DNA of 64,000 bases from Hyphomicrobiaceae bacterium (lineage in GTDB: Bacteria > Pseudomonadota > Alphaproteobacteria > Rhizobiales > Xanthobacteraceae): assembly GCA_021324465.1 (NCBI GenBank), contig JAJPJB010000064.1, forward strand, positions 62,001 through 126,000, written 5' to 3'. Positions 55,613 through 64,000 of this stretch are shown here, one piece after another. The notes beneath the pieces were generated by a model. It was not told where the DNA came from. It saw nothing but the letters and a program-made list of their open reading frames with translations, and did not search any database. The number at the start of each line of letters is the position of its first letter. The stretch's first letter is position 1. Position numbers and translations under genes: made by a program.

Positions 55613-56107
55613 TTATCCCCGCGCCTTCAAAAACTGCGCGAACGCCTTCAGCGTCGTCTCCGACACATAGTGCTCGATGCCCTCGGCATCGGCTTCGGCC
55701 GATTCGGTCGGCACGCCGAGCGCACGCAGAAGATCGACCACGAGCCGATGCCGCGCGCGCACCCGATGCGCCAGCGCATGGCCCTTCTCGGTGAGGAACA
55801 CGCCGCGATACGGCCGCGCAGTGGCAAGCCCCGCGCGCTTGACGCGCGCAATCGCTTTGATCGCGGTCGCATGCGAGACGCCGAGCCGGCGCGCAATGTC
55901 GGTCGGCCGCGCCTCGCCTTCGCTGTCGAGCAGATCGGCGATCAGCTCGACATAGTCCTCGAGCAGCGCGGTCGACTGCGCCGATCGCGTCTTGCCGAAG
56001 CGGCGCGCCTGCGTTCCTTCGGCGGGAAGCTTTCCCGTAGCGCTCTGGCTGGCGAATGGCGGCTGTGTCACGAAAGGATCGAGAACATATTTTTCTTTCC
56101 GTGTCAA
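55613..56107 (-). CDS. mntR: Manganese transport regulator MntR (DtxR family)
   Basis: 164 aa from TTG 56107; GTG 56071 is an alternative since TTG lies within the operator. N-terminal 40 residues are a lead-in as in E. coli MntR, then a winged helix (RPTDIARRLGVSHATAIKAIARV) and dimerisation helices. Metal-site residues recognisable as in E. coli MntR: LLEDYVEL (D, E), RARHRLVVDLL (H) and DAEGIEHYVSE (E, H). Represses Mn uptake when Mn is abundant. Divergent from mntH with the operators between. Confidence 0.92.
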   Translation of the reverse strand: MTRKEKYVLDPFVTQPPFASQSATGKLPAEGTQARRFGKTRSAQSTALLEDYVELIADLLDSEGEARPTDIARRLGVSHATAIKAIARVKRAGLATARPYRGVFLTEKGHALAHRVRARHRLVVDLLRALGVPTESAEADAEGIEHYVSETTLKAFAQFLKARG

Positions 56108-56129
56108 AATGTAGCTATAGCTACATTTT
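56106..56129. promoter_or_regulatory. MntR operator 1 (perfect palindrome)
   Basis: 24-bp perfect palindrome, core TGTAGCTATAGCTACA at 56110-56125 flanked by AAAA and TTTT. It overlaps the mntR start region, which suggests autoregulation. The form is close to MntR boxes of other proteobacteria (TGTAGC-N4-GCTACA). Confidence 0.82.
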
Positions 56130-56164
56130 ACAGCAATTGACCGATAGAGCTAGCATCGCTATAT

Positions 56165-56180
56165 TGTAACTCGTGCTACA
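56165..56180. promoter_or_regulatory. MntR operator 2 (degenerate)
   Basis: TGTAACTCGTGCTACA: the half sites TGTA-x-C and GCTACA have the same spacing as operator 1, one centre about 55 bp further on, 20 bp before the mntH ATG at 56200. Likely acts on mntH transcription; weaker than operator 1. Confidence 0.6.
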
Positions 56181-56199
56181 CTTTAATGGCGTTGCTTAA

Positions 56200-57522
56200 A
56201 TGAAGCGGCCGGAAATGCCTCCGTCAAGCGAAGCGCTTGTCGGCGAAGCCATCCAGCGCGCCCCGACCATGACGGAGCGGACCGTCGCGGCGGCGCATCG
56301 CGCGCTGGCCGGCGAGCGCCGCAAGCTTCCCGCCATTCTCGCTTTCGCCGGACCGGCGGTGATCGCGTCGATCGCCTACATGGATCCGGGCAATTTCGCC
56401 ACCAACATCCAAGCCGGCGCGAAATACGGCTACGAGCTCCTTTGGGTCGTGGTGCTCGCCAATGCCATTGCCATGCTGTTTCAGGGCCTTTCGGCCAAGC
56501 TCGGCATTGTCACCGGCAAAAATCTCGCCGAACTGTGCCGTGCACAGTTTGCGCGGCCCGTGGTCTGGGCGATGTGGGTCGTCAGCGAAATCGCCGCCAT
56601 GGCGACTGATCTTGCCGAATTCCTCGGCGGCGCCATCGGGCTGTCCTTGCTGTTCCACATGCCGCTCCTGGGCGGCATGGTGGTCACCGCAATCATCACA
56701 TATGGTCTGCTGTCATTCGATGCTTACGGTTTCCGGCCGACCGAACTGATCATTGCCGCGATCGTCGGCGTAATCGGCCTTTGCTATCTCGCCGAAATGT
56801 TCATTGCGCCGATCGACTGGAGCGCCGCTGCCTTTCACGCGGTCACGCCGCAGCTTGCCGATGGCGAAGCCCTGCTGCTCGCCGTCGGCGTTATCGGCGC
56901 GACCGTCATGCCGCATGCGATCTATCTGCATTCCGGCCTGACGCAAGCGCGCGTGCCGCTGCGTATCGACAGCGAACGGCGCAAGGTCCTGCGCTATTCC
57001 AACCGCGAAGTCGTGATCGCGCTCAGCGTCGCCGGCCTGATCAACATGGCCATGGTGATGATGGCTTCGAGCGCCTTTCACGCGGGCCATCCCGAAGTGG
57101 CGCAGATCGAAACCGCCTATCACACGCTTACCCCGCTGCTTGGCGGCGCCGCGGCCGGGCTGTTCCTTTTGTCGCTGATAGCTTCCGGCATATCGGCATC
57201 GACGGTCGGCACGATGGCCGGGCAAATGATCATGCAGGGCTTTGTCGGCTTCCGCATTCCGGTCTGGCTGCGGCGGCTGATCACCATGGCACCCGCCTTT
57301 GTGGTGGTTGCACTCGGCACCGACGCGACCCAAGCACTGGTGATCAGCCAGGTGGTCCTAAGCATTGCGCTGCCGCTGCCGATGATTTCGCTGATCGTCT
57401 TCACGAGCCGCGCCGACATCATGGGTGTGTTCGTCAACGGTAAGCTGACGCGCGCCGTGGCGATCCTGGCCACGGTCGTGGTGCTTGCGCTCAATGTCGT
57501 GCTGATTGTGCAGGGCTTCTAG
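56200..57522 (+). CDS. mntH: Nramp-type Mn2+/divalent metal transporter
   Basis: 440 aa proton-coupled importer. About 11 membrane helices; TM1 metal motif DPGNFATNIQAGAKYG, TM6 MPHAIYLHSGLTQ. Internal end FTSRADIMGVFVNGKLTRA. Start at 56200 has no clear ribosome site; alternatives inside the N-terminal 30 polar residues exist. mntR divergent upstream controls it, so it is expressed in Mn shortage (family knowledge). Confidence 0.96.
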   Translation: MKRPEMPPSSEALVGEAIQRAPTMTERTVAAAHRALAGERRKLPAILAFAGPAVIASIAYMDPGNFATNIQAGAKYGYELLWVVVLANAIAMLFQGLSAKLGIVTGKNLAELCRAQFARPVVWAMWVVSEIAAMATDLAEFLGGAIGLSLLFHMPLLGGMVVTAIITYGLLSFDAYGFRPTELIIAAIVGVIGLCYLAEMFIAPIDWSAAAFHAVTPQLADGEALLLAVGVIGATVMPHAIYLHSGLTQARVPLRIDSERRKVLRYSNREVVIALSVAGLINMAMVMMASSAFHAGHPEVAQIETAYHTLTPLLGGAAAGLFLLSLIASGISASTVGTMAGQMIMQGFVGFRIPVWLRRLITMAPAFVVVALGTDATQALVISQVVLSIALPLPMISLIVFTSRADIMGVFVNGKLTRAVAILATVVVLALNVVLIVQGF

Positions 57523-57650
57523 AATCACGCCAAGGGCCGCTTTATGTCGGATACCTGAAATAGCGGCGAGCGGCGAAGTCTAGGATTTCACCCGGATTGC
57601 GAAAGGCCGCCGCATGCGCAATCCGGGCCGTTGTCGTGCAAGAGACGTGA

Positions 57651-57672
57651 TCGCGGTAGGCGCGTACCGCGA
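57651..57672 (-). terminator. Terminator candidate after cspA
   Basis: Perfect 8-bp stem TCGCGGTA/TACCGCGA with GGCGCG loop, 5 bp beyond the cspA stop on the minus strand, followed by a weak T-containing tract (TCACGTCTCTT). Plausible as the cspA transcript end; the T-run is imperfect. Confidence 0.45.
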
Positions 57673-57677
57673 TGCAC

Positions 57678-57887
57678 TTACATGGTCTTCAGATTTTCGG
57701 CCGCCGACTTGCCGGTCTTGCGGTCGGTAACGACTTCGAAGGAAATTTTTTGGCCTTCCCTCAGCTCGCGCAGGCCGGCGCGCTCAACAGCGCTGATATG
57801 GACGAACACGTCCTTACCGCCGCCTTCGGGTTGAATGAATCCATAACCCTTCTGCGCGTTGAACCACTTCACGGTACCGTTATTCAC
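57678..57887 (-). CDS. cspA: Cold-shock-domain protein
   Basis: 69 aa from GTG 57887 with a strong GAGGAGGG site; an in-frame start 13 codons earlier is ignored. Single cold-shock domain: RNP1 [12 protein letters not shown]2 [10 protein letters not shown]. Binds single-stranded RNA/DNA and acts as an RNA chaperone. Followed by a hairpin at 57651-57672. Its leader region to 57926 could contain a cold-responsive 5' UTR, but none was identified. Confidence 0.95.
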   Translation of the reverse strand: MNNGTVKWFNAQKGYGFIQPEGGGKDVFVHISAVERAGLRELREGQKISFEVVTDRKTGKSAAENLKTM

Positions 57888-58136
57888 GGGTCCCTCCTCA
57901 TAGACATGTCGATATGAGCCGCGCAACGTGCTCGGCTCGGTTCGCTCGAGATTTTGGTGAAAGATCGTCAGTCAGGCGCGGTTTTCAGTTCGCTGCGAGG
58001 CCAAGTCATTCCGGCCGAAAACTCGATGCAGCCTATTTAACTGCATCGCACCGGCTCCGCAAGACGGTCCACGCGATTGTGACAGTTCGAGGAGGCGCAA
58101 CTGGAATCAAAAGACGCACGCCGTCTTTAGACTTCA

Positions 58137-59165
58137 CTAACGGCAAAGATCGCTAACTGCAACGATCGTGCCACCGCGCTTTGCCGACTCAACAACGGCA
58201 TCGAGCACCGCCATACCGTGGAGCACATCGGTAATCGGCACCGGATAAGACCTTCCCTTGCGGATGGCATGTGCGAACGCCGTCATTTCCGCGTGCAACA
58301 TATCGAAGCCGGAAAATTGCAAGATCTCATCGGGCGGCGCCGTGACGACCCCGCTTGGCGCCGCCTTGGATATAGGCGCATAGCGAAAGAACGAGAGGTC
58401 GGCGCGCGCGATTTCAACAAGCCCCTGGGTGCCGTAAGCGGTGAAAGCGAAATTGGTCGCGGTCGCTACCGAACAGAAAATGAGCCCGGTCGCCCCAGCG
58501 ACGAATTCCATCATCACCGTCGTTGTGTCGTCGGAGCGGCCGCGATAATGGCGCGCGGTGACGCAGCGCACGTTGCGGACCCGGCCGACGAATTCGATCA
58601 TGTGATCGAGCGCATGCACGCCGACCGCGGTGAACGCGCCCGCCGGTGCCTCGTCGGCTGCGGCTCGCCAATTGTCCGGCGCGATGAATTGCGCGGTCGA
58701 TGTCGTATGCTGCGCTACCATCGCCATGATCGCGCCAAGCCGGCCGTCGGCAAATCGCTTGCGCAATTCAGCGATGCTCGGATGAAAGCGGCGCGTGAAT
58801 CCGACGGCGACAATAAGTCCGGCCTTCTCTGCGGCAGCCGCAACCGCACGCGCACTCGACAGGTCGAGCGTGAGCGGCTTTTCGACAAAGACATGCTTCT
58901 TGGCAGCGATGGCGGCCAGCGCCTGCCCCTGGTGCTGGCTGTGCGGCGTGGCAAGAACGACGGCATCGATATCAGGATCGCGCAGAATCTCGTCGTAAGA
59001 GTCGACGAGATTGATCTGTTTGTCGCGGCAAAACGCCGTGGCGTTCGCAGGCGTGCGCGTCATCGCCAGCACAAAGCGAAGTTCGCTCTCATTGGCCTTG
59101 TCGGTAACGGCGTTGACCAAAGCACGGCCCCAGCGGCCGAGGCCGACGATGGCGGCGCGGATCAT
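58137..59165 (-). CDS. Gfo/Idh/MocA-family oxidoreductase
   Basis: 342 aa NAD(P)-dependent sugar-like dehydrogenase. N-terminal Rossmann AAIVGLGRWGRALVNAV, HSQHQGQALAAIAAKKHVFVEKPLTLD (cores HSQHQ and VEKPLTLD with the typical EKP), then the C-terminal beta-sheet domain. No substrate can be named. Divergent from the amidohydrolase at 59523, with 357 bp between. Confidence 0.88.
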   Translation of the reverse strand: MIRAAIVGLGRWGRALVNAVTDKANESELRFVLAMTRTPANATAFCRDKQINLVDSYDEILRDPDIDAVVLATPHSQHQGQALAAIAAKKHVFVEKPLTLDLSSARAVAAAAEKAGLIVAVGFTRRFHPSIAELRKRFADGRLGAIMAMVAQHTTSTAQFIAPDNWRAAADEAPAGAFTAVGVHALDHMIEFVGRVRNVRCVTARHYRGRSDDTTTVMMEFVAGATGLIFCSVATATNFAFTAYGTQGLVEIARADLSFFRYAPISKAAPSGVVTAPPDEILQFSGFDMLHAEMTAFAHAIRKGRSYPVPITDVLHGMAVLDAVVESAKRGGTIVAVSDLCR

Positions 59166-59522
59166 TGTGGTGGACGGTCGCGCGGTGGCGCGCTGTGCGC
59201 TTTGAGAGCAATAAGGTTCATTTCACTCGTTCATATGGTACATGGCATTGCGGCTAGGTGCGCCAAAGCTTTGTTTGGAGGCGCCCTCCAAGGCAGCGTT
59301 CTTTATTGATCGCACGGTCACGATTTTGCCCGGGAGAAACTTCGAACTCAAGGACAGTCCGAAGCGCAGCGCCGCCGGGCGATGACCATGGTCCGTTGCG
59401 TGCGACGCACTATGGCCTCCGCCGCTAGCCAGCGCAGGTTAATCTCAACTCCGCCAAGGCGGCCCCCTTGCCGAAGCGTCCATCGCAATGCCACAAAGCC
59501 GCGGGCAAACGGAGGACACCGC
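59166..59522. other. Divergent intergenic region
   Basis: 357 bp between Gfo/Idh (minus) and the amidohydrolase (plus). It must hold both promoters; I found no operator palindrome or confident -35/-10 pair. An extension of the amidohydrolase frame reaches 59382 but lacks a ribosome site and reads as non-coding. Confidence 0.45.
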
Positions 59523-60515
59523 ATGCGCACCGTCGCGCTCGAGGAGCATTTTTCGGTACCCGCGCTGAGCCGTCGCATTCCACAGGACGTCATCAGCCGC
59601 CGCGGATTTAGGCCGCGCAATTTGACCCCCGGCGCACCCAATCCGCTGGAGCTCCTCCCCGACTTTACCGGGAAGCGTCTCAAATCGATGGAGGAGGCCG
59701 GCATTACCGTCCAGGTGCTGTCGAATGCGGGCCCCGGGCCCGACCTGCTGGCGGGCGCCGACGGCATCGCGCTCGCGCGCGAGATCAATGATCACTTGGC
59801 CAAACAGATCGCCAGTCATCCCGATCGCTTTGCCGGTTTTGCGGCGCTGCCGCTGCAGAGCCCCGAGGCCACGCCGATCGAGCTCACGCGCGCCGTGAAG
59901 GAGCTCGGTTTCGTCGGCGCCATGGTCAATGGCACGACCGAGGGCCGCTTTCTCGATCACCCGAGCTATGACGGCCTGCTCGCCGCTGCCGTCGAACTCG
60001 ATGTGCCGATTTATATTCACCCGCATATTCCGCCGGAAGCGGTCCGCAACGCTTATTTCTCGAGCCTGCCGGAAGGCGCCGGCCGCGTGCTCGAGACTGC
60101 CGGTTGGGGCTGGCACTCCGAAGCGGCCGTGCACGTGTTTCGCCTGGTCGTTGCAGGCGTGCTCGACAAGCATCCGCGGCTGAAGCTCATCATCGGGCAT
60201 ATGGGCGAGATGCTGCCGATGATGCTGGCGCGTGCGGACGCTGTCTTCCAGCACGACGTCGGTCACCTCACGCGGCCGATCAGCCAGACCATCGTCGAGC
60301 AGGTATGGATTACGACCAGCGGCATTTTCGATCAGCCGCCGTTCATCGCCGCGCTGCAGACCTTCGGCATCGATCGCATCATGTTCTCGGTCGATTATCC
60401 CTTTGCGCCGAATGCGGCCGGCCGCAAATTCCTCGACAATGTCGCGCTGTCGGGAGCCGACAAGGCCAAGCTCGCGCACGGCACCGCCGATGCGCTGCTG
60501 AAGCTTAAAGTCTAA
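59523..60515 (+). CDS. Amidohydrolase of gamma-resorcylate/2,3-dihydroxybenzoate decarboxylase type
   Basis: 330 aa from ATG 59523 (GGAGGACACCGC upstream). N-terminal VALEEHFSVP replaces the usual HxH and matches the ALEEHF form of the non-oxidative decarboxylases; further His in YIHPHIPP near residue 160, IIGHMGEMLP near 225, and Asp in FSVDYPFAP near 290. Such enzymes remove CO2 from hydroxybenzoates reversibly. A neighbour at its 3' side is a small hypothetical protein only 13 nt away (convergent). Confidence 0.88.
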   Translation: MRTVALEEHFSVPALSRRIPQDVISRRGFRPRNLTPGAPNPLELLPDFTGKRLKSMEEAGITVQVLSNAGPGPDLLAGADGIALAREINDHLAKQIASHPDRFAGFAALPLQSPEATPIELTRAVKELGFVGAMVNGTTEGRFLDHPSYDGLLAAAVELDVPIYIHPHIPPEAVRNAYFSSLPEGAGRVLETAGWGWHSEAAVHVFRLVVAGVLDKHPRLKLIIGHMGEMLPMMLARADAVFQHDVGHLTRPISQTIVEQVWITTSGIFDQPPFIAALQTFGIDRIMFSVDYPFAPNAAGRKFLDNVALSGADKAKLAHGTADALLKLKV

Positions 60516-60527
60516 CGACAGAGCGGG

Positions 60528-60923
60528 TTACGTCGCCGGCACAATCGAAACCACCTTGAAGGTGTGCATGTCGCCGTCTTCGCGGCGAATGCAGAGGTAG
60601 GCGCCGGCACGGAATACATGGGTGCCGAAGCGGTGGCCCGCCTCATCATCGACGTCGGTCGTATCGTCATAATCGAACACCCAGCGCGCGTGCTCGGAGC
60701 CGCCGGGCTGGTGCAGCAAATAGCCGATATAGAGATCACCGTCCCAGAAACGGCACGCGCGGCAGCTGTCGCGATATTTCCGCCAGAGCGCCGGATCGAT
60801 CCGTCCAGTCATGTCAAGCGGCGCCACGAATTCATGGCCGTGGTCGACCGACCCGTCCGGAAACTCCCTTGAACGGGCAAGTTCGAGGCGAATGCGCTTG
60901 AGCACCCTTGGCGTTCGAGCCAT
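60528..60923 (-). CDS. Conserved hypothetical protein
   Basis: 131 aa from ATG 60923 (ATG 60944 is in frame; AGGG lies about 11 nt before 60923). A compact soluble protein starting ARTPRVLKRIRLELARSREF, with a pattern of conserved-looking acids and Trp (FPDGSVDHGHEFVAPLD, WRKYRDSCRACRFW, HTFKVVSIVP). Two Cys in DSCRACRFWDGDLYIGY. Seems to be a Rhizobiales family of unknown function; domain not recognised. Confidence 0.72.
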   Translation of the reverse strand: MARTPRVLKRIRLELARSREFPDGSVDHGHEFVAPLDMTGRIDPALWRKYRDSCRACRFWDGDLYIGYLLHQPGGSEHARWVFDYDDTTDVDDEAGHRFGTHVFRAGAYLCIRREDGDMHTFKVVSIVPAT

Positions 60924-61276
60924 GACATATTTTACCCTGACCATGGGACGTCTGGCGGTAAATACACCGCAGGGCGAGAAAAATTTCGTTGATCCAGGGC
61001 AAGGTCGACGGCGCGCCGAATGGCAGGTTTCGCTGCGGAACTAAGCTAGGGTCGCCCAGCTTAGAAAAGGATGATGCGCCTTGGAGCAAACATGCAGCGG
61101 CTGGTCGTTCATGCGCTGACGGCCCGCTTCTGGCGGCAAGCGTCCAGCTTTCTTCGGCGGGCTGTACCGGATTATGACGTTCCCATGCGAGCCACAGCCC
61201 CGCGATTCGGTCTGGCGCATATGCGACAGGGTCACTGAGGCGGCGGCAGGCGCGCGCAATCGATTGTGGCGGAGCG
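60924..61276. other. Intergenic region before the Pat-like gene
   Basis: 353 bp between the divergent hypothetical gene and the acyl-CoA synthetase/acetyltransferase gene. Only short, weak open frames. Promoters are expected but none can be fixed. GGCGGAG lies just before ATG 61277. Confidence 0.45.
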
Positions 61277-63994
61277 ATGTCGACCTATCAGTTGAACAGA
61301 TTGTTTGCGGCGCGATCGGTGGCCGTGGTCGGCGGAAGCCCGCGCGAAAAATCGACCGGCCACGCCGTACTGAAAAACGTGCGGCGCGCCGGCTTTGCGG
61401 GCCAAGTTTCGCTGGTCAATCCGTTTCACGAGGAGATCGAGCGCATCCGCGCCGTCAAGAGCTACGACCAGCTTGGCGAGGCGCCCGATCTCGCCGTCAT
61501 CGCCGTGCCGCCACCGGCAGTGCCCGACGTTGTGGCCGCGGCGGGCGCCAAGGGCACCGCAGTTGCGATCGTTCTCACCGCAGGCCTTGGCCACGGGCCC
61601 GGATCGCTTGCCGACCAGAGCGAGATCGCGGCGCGCAAAACCGGCATGCGCCTGATCGGACCAAATTGCCTGGGTGTGCAGATTCCTAAAATCAAGCTCA
61701 ATGCAAGCTTCGCCGCGTCGATGCCGCGCCCAGGCGACCTCGCGCTCATTTCGCAATCCGGCGCGATTGCCGCGGGGCTCGTCGAATGGGCCTCGGTCCG
61801 CGGCATCGGATTTTCCGCAGTCGTCTCGATCGGCGACAGCGTCGACGTCGATCTCGCCGATCTCTTGGACTGGTTCGCCATGGACCGCGGCACGCGAGCG
61901 ATCCTGCTCTACATCGAGTCGATCAAGGAGGCGCGCAAATTCATGTCGGCGGCGCGCGCCGCGGCACGCGCCAAGCCGGTTCTGATCATCAAGACCGGCC
62001 GCCATGCGGCGGGCGCCCGAGCGGCGATGACGCATACCGGCGCGCTTGCCGGGTCGGACGCGGTTTACGATGCCGCGTTCCGCCGCGCCGGCCTGCTGCG
62101 CGTGCTTGATCTCGACGAGCTGTTTGCCGCCGCCGAGACGCTCGGCCATCGCATCGACGTGACCGGCAAGCGGCTGGCGATCCTGACCAATGGCGGCGGT
62201 GTCGCCGTCTTGGCCGTGGATCGCCTCGCCGATTTTTCCGGCGAGCTTGCCGACATTTCGCCGTCGACCATGACAAAGCTCAATGCGGCGCTGCCGTCGA
62301 CCTGGTCGCATGCCAATCCGGTCGATATTGCGGGCGATGCGGACGATACGCGATACGCCACTGCGCTCACTCACTTGATCGACGATCCCGCCAATGACGC
62401 GGTGCTGGTCATGAATGTGCCGACCGCGCTGGCTTCGGCCGCGGCTGCGGCCAATGCCGTGGTCACCGTGGTTCGGCAGCATCATAGAGGACACGCGTTT
62501 GGCAAGCCGATTTTCGCGGTCTGGGTCGGCGGCAGCGGACCGGCGTCGGAAATTTTCAATGCCGCAAACCTGCCCAATTATGCGACCGAGACCGATGCGG
62601 TGCGCGGCTTCATGCATCTCGTGCGCTACCGGGAGTCGCGCGAACTGTTGATGGCGACGCCGCCGAACCTGCCGGAAGAATTTTCGCCCGACACGGCGGC
62701 GGCGCGCCGGATCATCGATGACGCCTTGCATCAAAGCGGCGGGCAGAACGACGGGCAGCGCGTCTGGCTGGACCCGATGGCGATGACACGGCTGTTTGCG
62801 GCCTATGGCATTGCCGTTGCGCCAGCGACGCTCGCCCGTGATCCCGAAGAAGCGGTCGCTGCCGCCAAGCCGCATTTCGCAGCCGGCAATTGCGTGGTCC
62901 TGAAAATTCTTTCGCCCGATATTGTGCACAAGTCCGAAGTCGGCGGCGTGCGGCTAAATCTAGCCACCGAGCAAGCGGTGCGCGATGCCGCTTCCGACAT
63001 CTTGCGGCGCGCGCGCGATGCCAAGCCTGCAGCGCGCATTATCGGAATTACCATATCGCCGATGATCGTGCGGGCGAAAGCGCGTGAGCTTATCGCCGGC
63101 GTGGCCGATGATCCGACCTTCGGTCCGGTCATTGTGTTTGGCCGCGGCGGCACCGCAGTCGAGGTGATCGGCGACAAGGCGCTGGCGCTGCCGCCGCTCG
63201 ATCTAACGCTGGCGCGCGGCCTGATTGCCCGCACAAGGATCTCGCGCGTCCTCAAAGCCTATCGCAATGTGCCGGCGGCAGACGAACAGGCGATCGCGCT
63301 CCTTCTCGTCAAGCTCGCGCAGCTCGCCGCCGATTTTCCGGAAATCCGCGAGATTGATCTCAATCCGGTTCTCGCCGATGAGACCGGCGTCATCGCGGTG
63401 GATGCGCGCGTGTCGCTTGCGCCGCTGGAGGCGCGCCGCGGGCGGGCCGGCCATCCGCGTTTTGCGATCCGACCCTATCCGAAGGAATGGGAGCGGCGCA
63501 TGACGCTGCCGGACGGCAGAGCGCTTCTGGTACGCCCGGTGCGGCCGGAAGACGAGCCGCTTTACGGGCCGTTCCTTGCCAAAGTCACGCAAGATGATTT
63601 GCGGCTGCGCTTCTTTGCTCCGGTCAAGGAGTTCAGCCACCCGTTCATCGCACGCTTCACGCAGATCGATTACGCCCGCGCCATGGCATTCATTGCCCTT
63701 GATGCAGCAACCGGCGAGATGCTCGGTGTCGTGCGCATTCATGCTGATGCCAATTACGATAACGGCGAATACGCCATCCTGGTACGCTCGGATCTGAAGG
63801 GCCACGGGCTCGGTTGGCTGTTGATGCAATCGTTGATCGACTATGCCCGCGCCGAGGGTCTCAAGTCTGTGCGCGGCCAGGTGTTGCAGGAGAACACCAC
63901 CATGCTCGACATGTGCCGCAAGCTCGGCTTCACGATTACGCCCGACCCGCACGAGCCCTCTATCGTCATCGCCAATCTGTCGCTGCAGGCTTAG
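61277..63994 (+). CDS. Acyl-CoA synthetase (NDP-forming)-GNAT fusion, Pat-like protein acetyltransferase
   Basis: 905 aa. N-terminal 700 residues are like ADP-forming acetyl-CoA synthetases: CoA-binding (VAVVGGSPREKSTGHAVLKN), ligase-CoA (GPNCLGVQ; ISQSGAIAAGL), a THTGALAGSDAVYD segment with the His that is phosphorylated in active ADP-forming enzymes, and an ATP-grasp part (KILSPDIVHKSEVGGV). C-terminal 180 residues are a GNAT acetyltransferase (LKGHGLGWLLMQSLIDYA, VLQENTTMLDMCRKLGF). Bacterial Pat enzymes of this build acetylate acetyl-CoA synthetase and other proteins. Ends 6 nt before the window edge. Confidence 0.9.
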   Translation: MSTYQLNRLFAARSVAVVGGSPREKSTGHAVLKNVRRAGFAGQVSLVNPFHEEIERIRAVKSYDQLGEAPDLAVIAVPPPAVPDVVAAAGAKGTAVAIVLTAGLGHGPGSLADQSEIAARKTGMRLIGPNCLGVQIPKIKLNASFAASMPRPGDLALISQSGAIAAGLVEWASVRGIGFSAVVSIGDSVDVDLADLLDWFAMDRGTRAILLYIESIKEARKFMSAARAAARAKPVLIIKTGRHAAGARAAMTHTGALAGSDAVYDAAFRRAGLLRVLDLDELFAAAETLGHRIDVTGKRLAILTNGGGVAVLAVDRLADFSGELADISPSTMTKLNAALPSTWSHANPVDIAGDADDTRYATALTHLIDDPANDAVLVMNVPTALASAAAAANAVVTVVRQHHRGHAFGKPIFAVWVGGSGPASEIFNAANLPNYATETDAVRGFMHLVRYRESRELLMATPPNLPEEFSPDTAAARRIIDDALHQSGGQNDGQRVWLDPMAMTRLFAAYGIAVAPATLARDPEEAVAAAKPHFAAGNCVVLKILSPDIVHKSEVGGVRLNLATEQAVRDAASDILRRARDAKPAARIIGITISPMIVRAKARELIAGVADDPTFGPVIVFGRGGTAVEVIGDKALALPPLDLTLARGLIARTRISRVLKAYRNVPAADEQAIALLLVKLAQLAADFPEIREIDLNPVLADETGVIAVDARVSLAPLEARRGRAGHPRFAIRPYPKEWERRMTLPDGRALLVRPVRPEDEPLYGPFLAKVTQDDLRLRFFAPVKEFSHPFIARFTQIDYARAMAFIALDAATGEMLGVVRIHADANYDNGEYAILVRSDLKGHGLGWLLMQSLIDYARAEGLKSVRGQVLQENTTMLDMCRKLGFTITPDPHEPSIVIANLSLQA

Positions 63995-64000
63995 CCCACA

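Noticed and set aside
61232..62929. Long minus-strand open frame opposite the Pat-like gene
   Set aside because: Antisense shadow; sequence is His/Arg-rich with no domain or ribosome site.

Overview
The window looks like a chromosomal segment of a GC-rich alphaproteobacterium of the Rhizobiales (Hyphomicrobiales), closest in style to the Bradyrhizobium / Rhodopseudomonas / Xanthobacteraceae group. This is an inference from several traits: orphan Bug-type solute-binding proteins (three, plus a PF04392 protein), a MloK1-type cyclic-nucleotide-gated K+ channel, stacks of molybdenum hydroxylases, a caspase-fold protein with a proline-rich tail, a DUF6496 protein and degenerate Rhizobiales-type palindromic repeats. 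No rRNA, complete tRNA, insertion sequence or CRISPR array was seen.

Layout. 0-1.7 kb: a Tat-exported GH1 beta-glucosidase (cut by the window edge) and a class II aldolase. 1.9-6.6 kb: a tightly overlapping signalling operon: a dual-GAF sensor histidine kinase, a single-domain response regulator and a receiver-adenylate cyclase. 6.7-9.3 kb: a solute-binding protein and an unusual compact ABC half-transporter. 9.5-11.7 kb: a Popeye-like three-helix membrane cNMP-binding protein and a MloK1-like channel. 11.8-13.9 kb: gmd-fcl (GDP-L-fucose). 13.9-18.4 kb: NHL propeller, IlvD/Edd dehydratase, small membrane protein and Bug protein with a tandem palindromic operator. 18.7-22.6 kb: secreted Pro-rich proteins, including a pseudo-caspase, and an XRE regulator. 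22.6-27.3 kb: a divergent molybdenum-hydroxylase locus with two FAD subunits. 27.4-37.5 kb: two Bug proteins, CHAD, DUF6496, DUF72, beta-propeller, FMN glutamate-synthase-like protein, MBL lactonase-like protein and small secreted or membrane proteins. 37.8-50.5 kb: an apparent aromatic or carboxylate catabolic region: amidohydrolase, Rieske ferredoxin, FAH hydrolase, extradiol dioxygenase, flavin hydroxylase, a second Mo-hydroxylase with a nonsense-broken FeS subunit and an embedded HD protein, D-2-hydroxyacid dehydrogenase, second FAH protein and AroE-like enzyme. 50.5-53.5 kb: a secreted two-repeat protein with a frameshifted tandem copy, a glycine-zipper protein and an L-lactate-dehydrogenase-type enzyme. 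54-64 kb: glmM, mntR/mntH with two MntR-type operators, cspA, Gfo/Idh oxidoreductase, a resorcylate-decarboxylase-like amidohydrolase and a Pat-like acyl-CoA synthetase/GNAT fusion.

How genes may work together. The kinase, cyclase, Popeye-like and MloK1 genes lie within 10 kb and could form a phosphorelay-cAMP-membrane potential circuit (inference). The two Mo-hydroxylase loci are each incomplete or redundant in different subunits, so subunits may be shared. The manganese pair mntR-mntH is a self-contained regulon. The most unusual single observations are the pseudo-caspase with both catalytic residues replaced, the Popeye-like protein beside the K+ channel, the in-frame TAG in the second FeS subunit, and the tandem secreted-protein duplication with two frameshifts.
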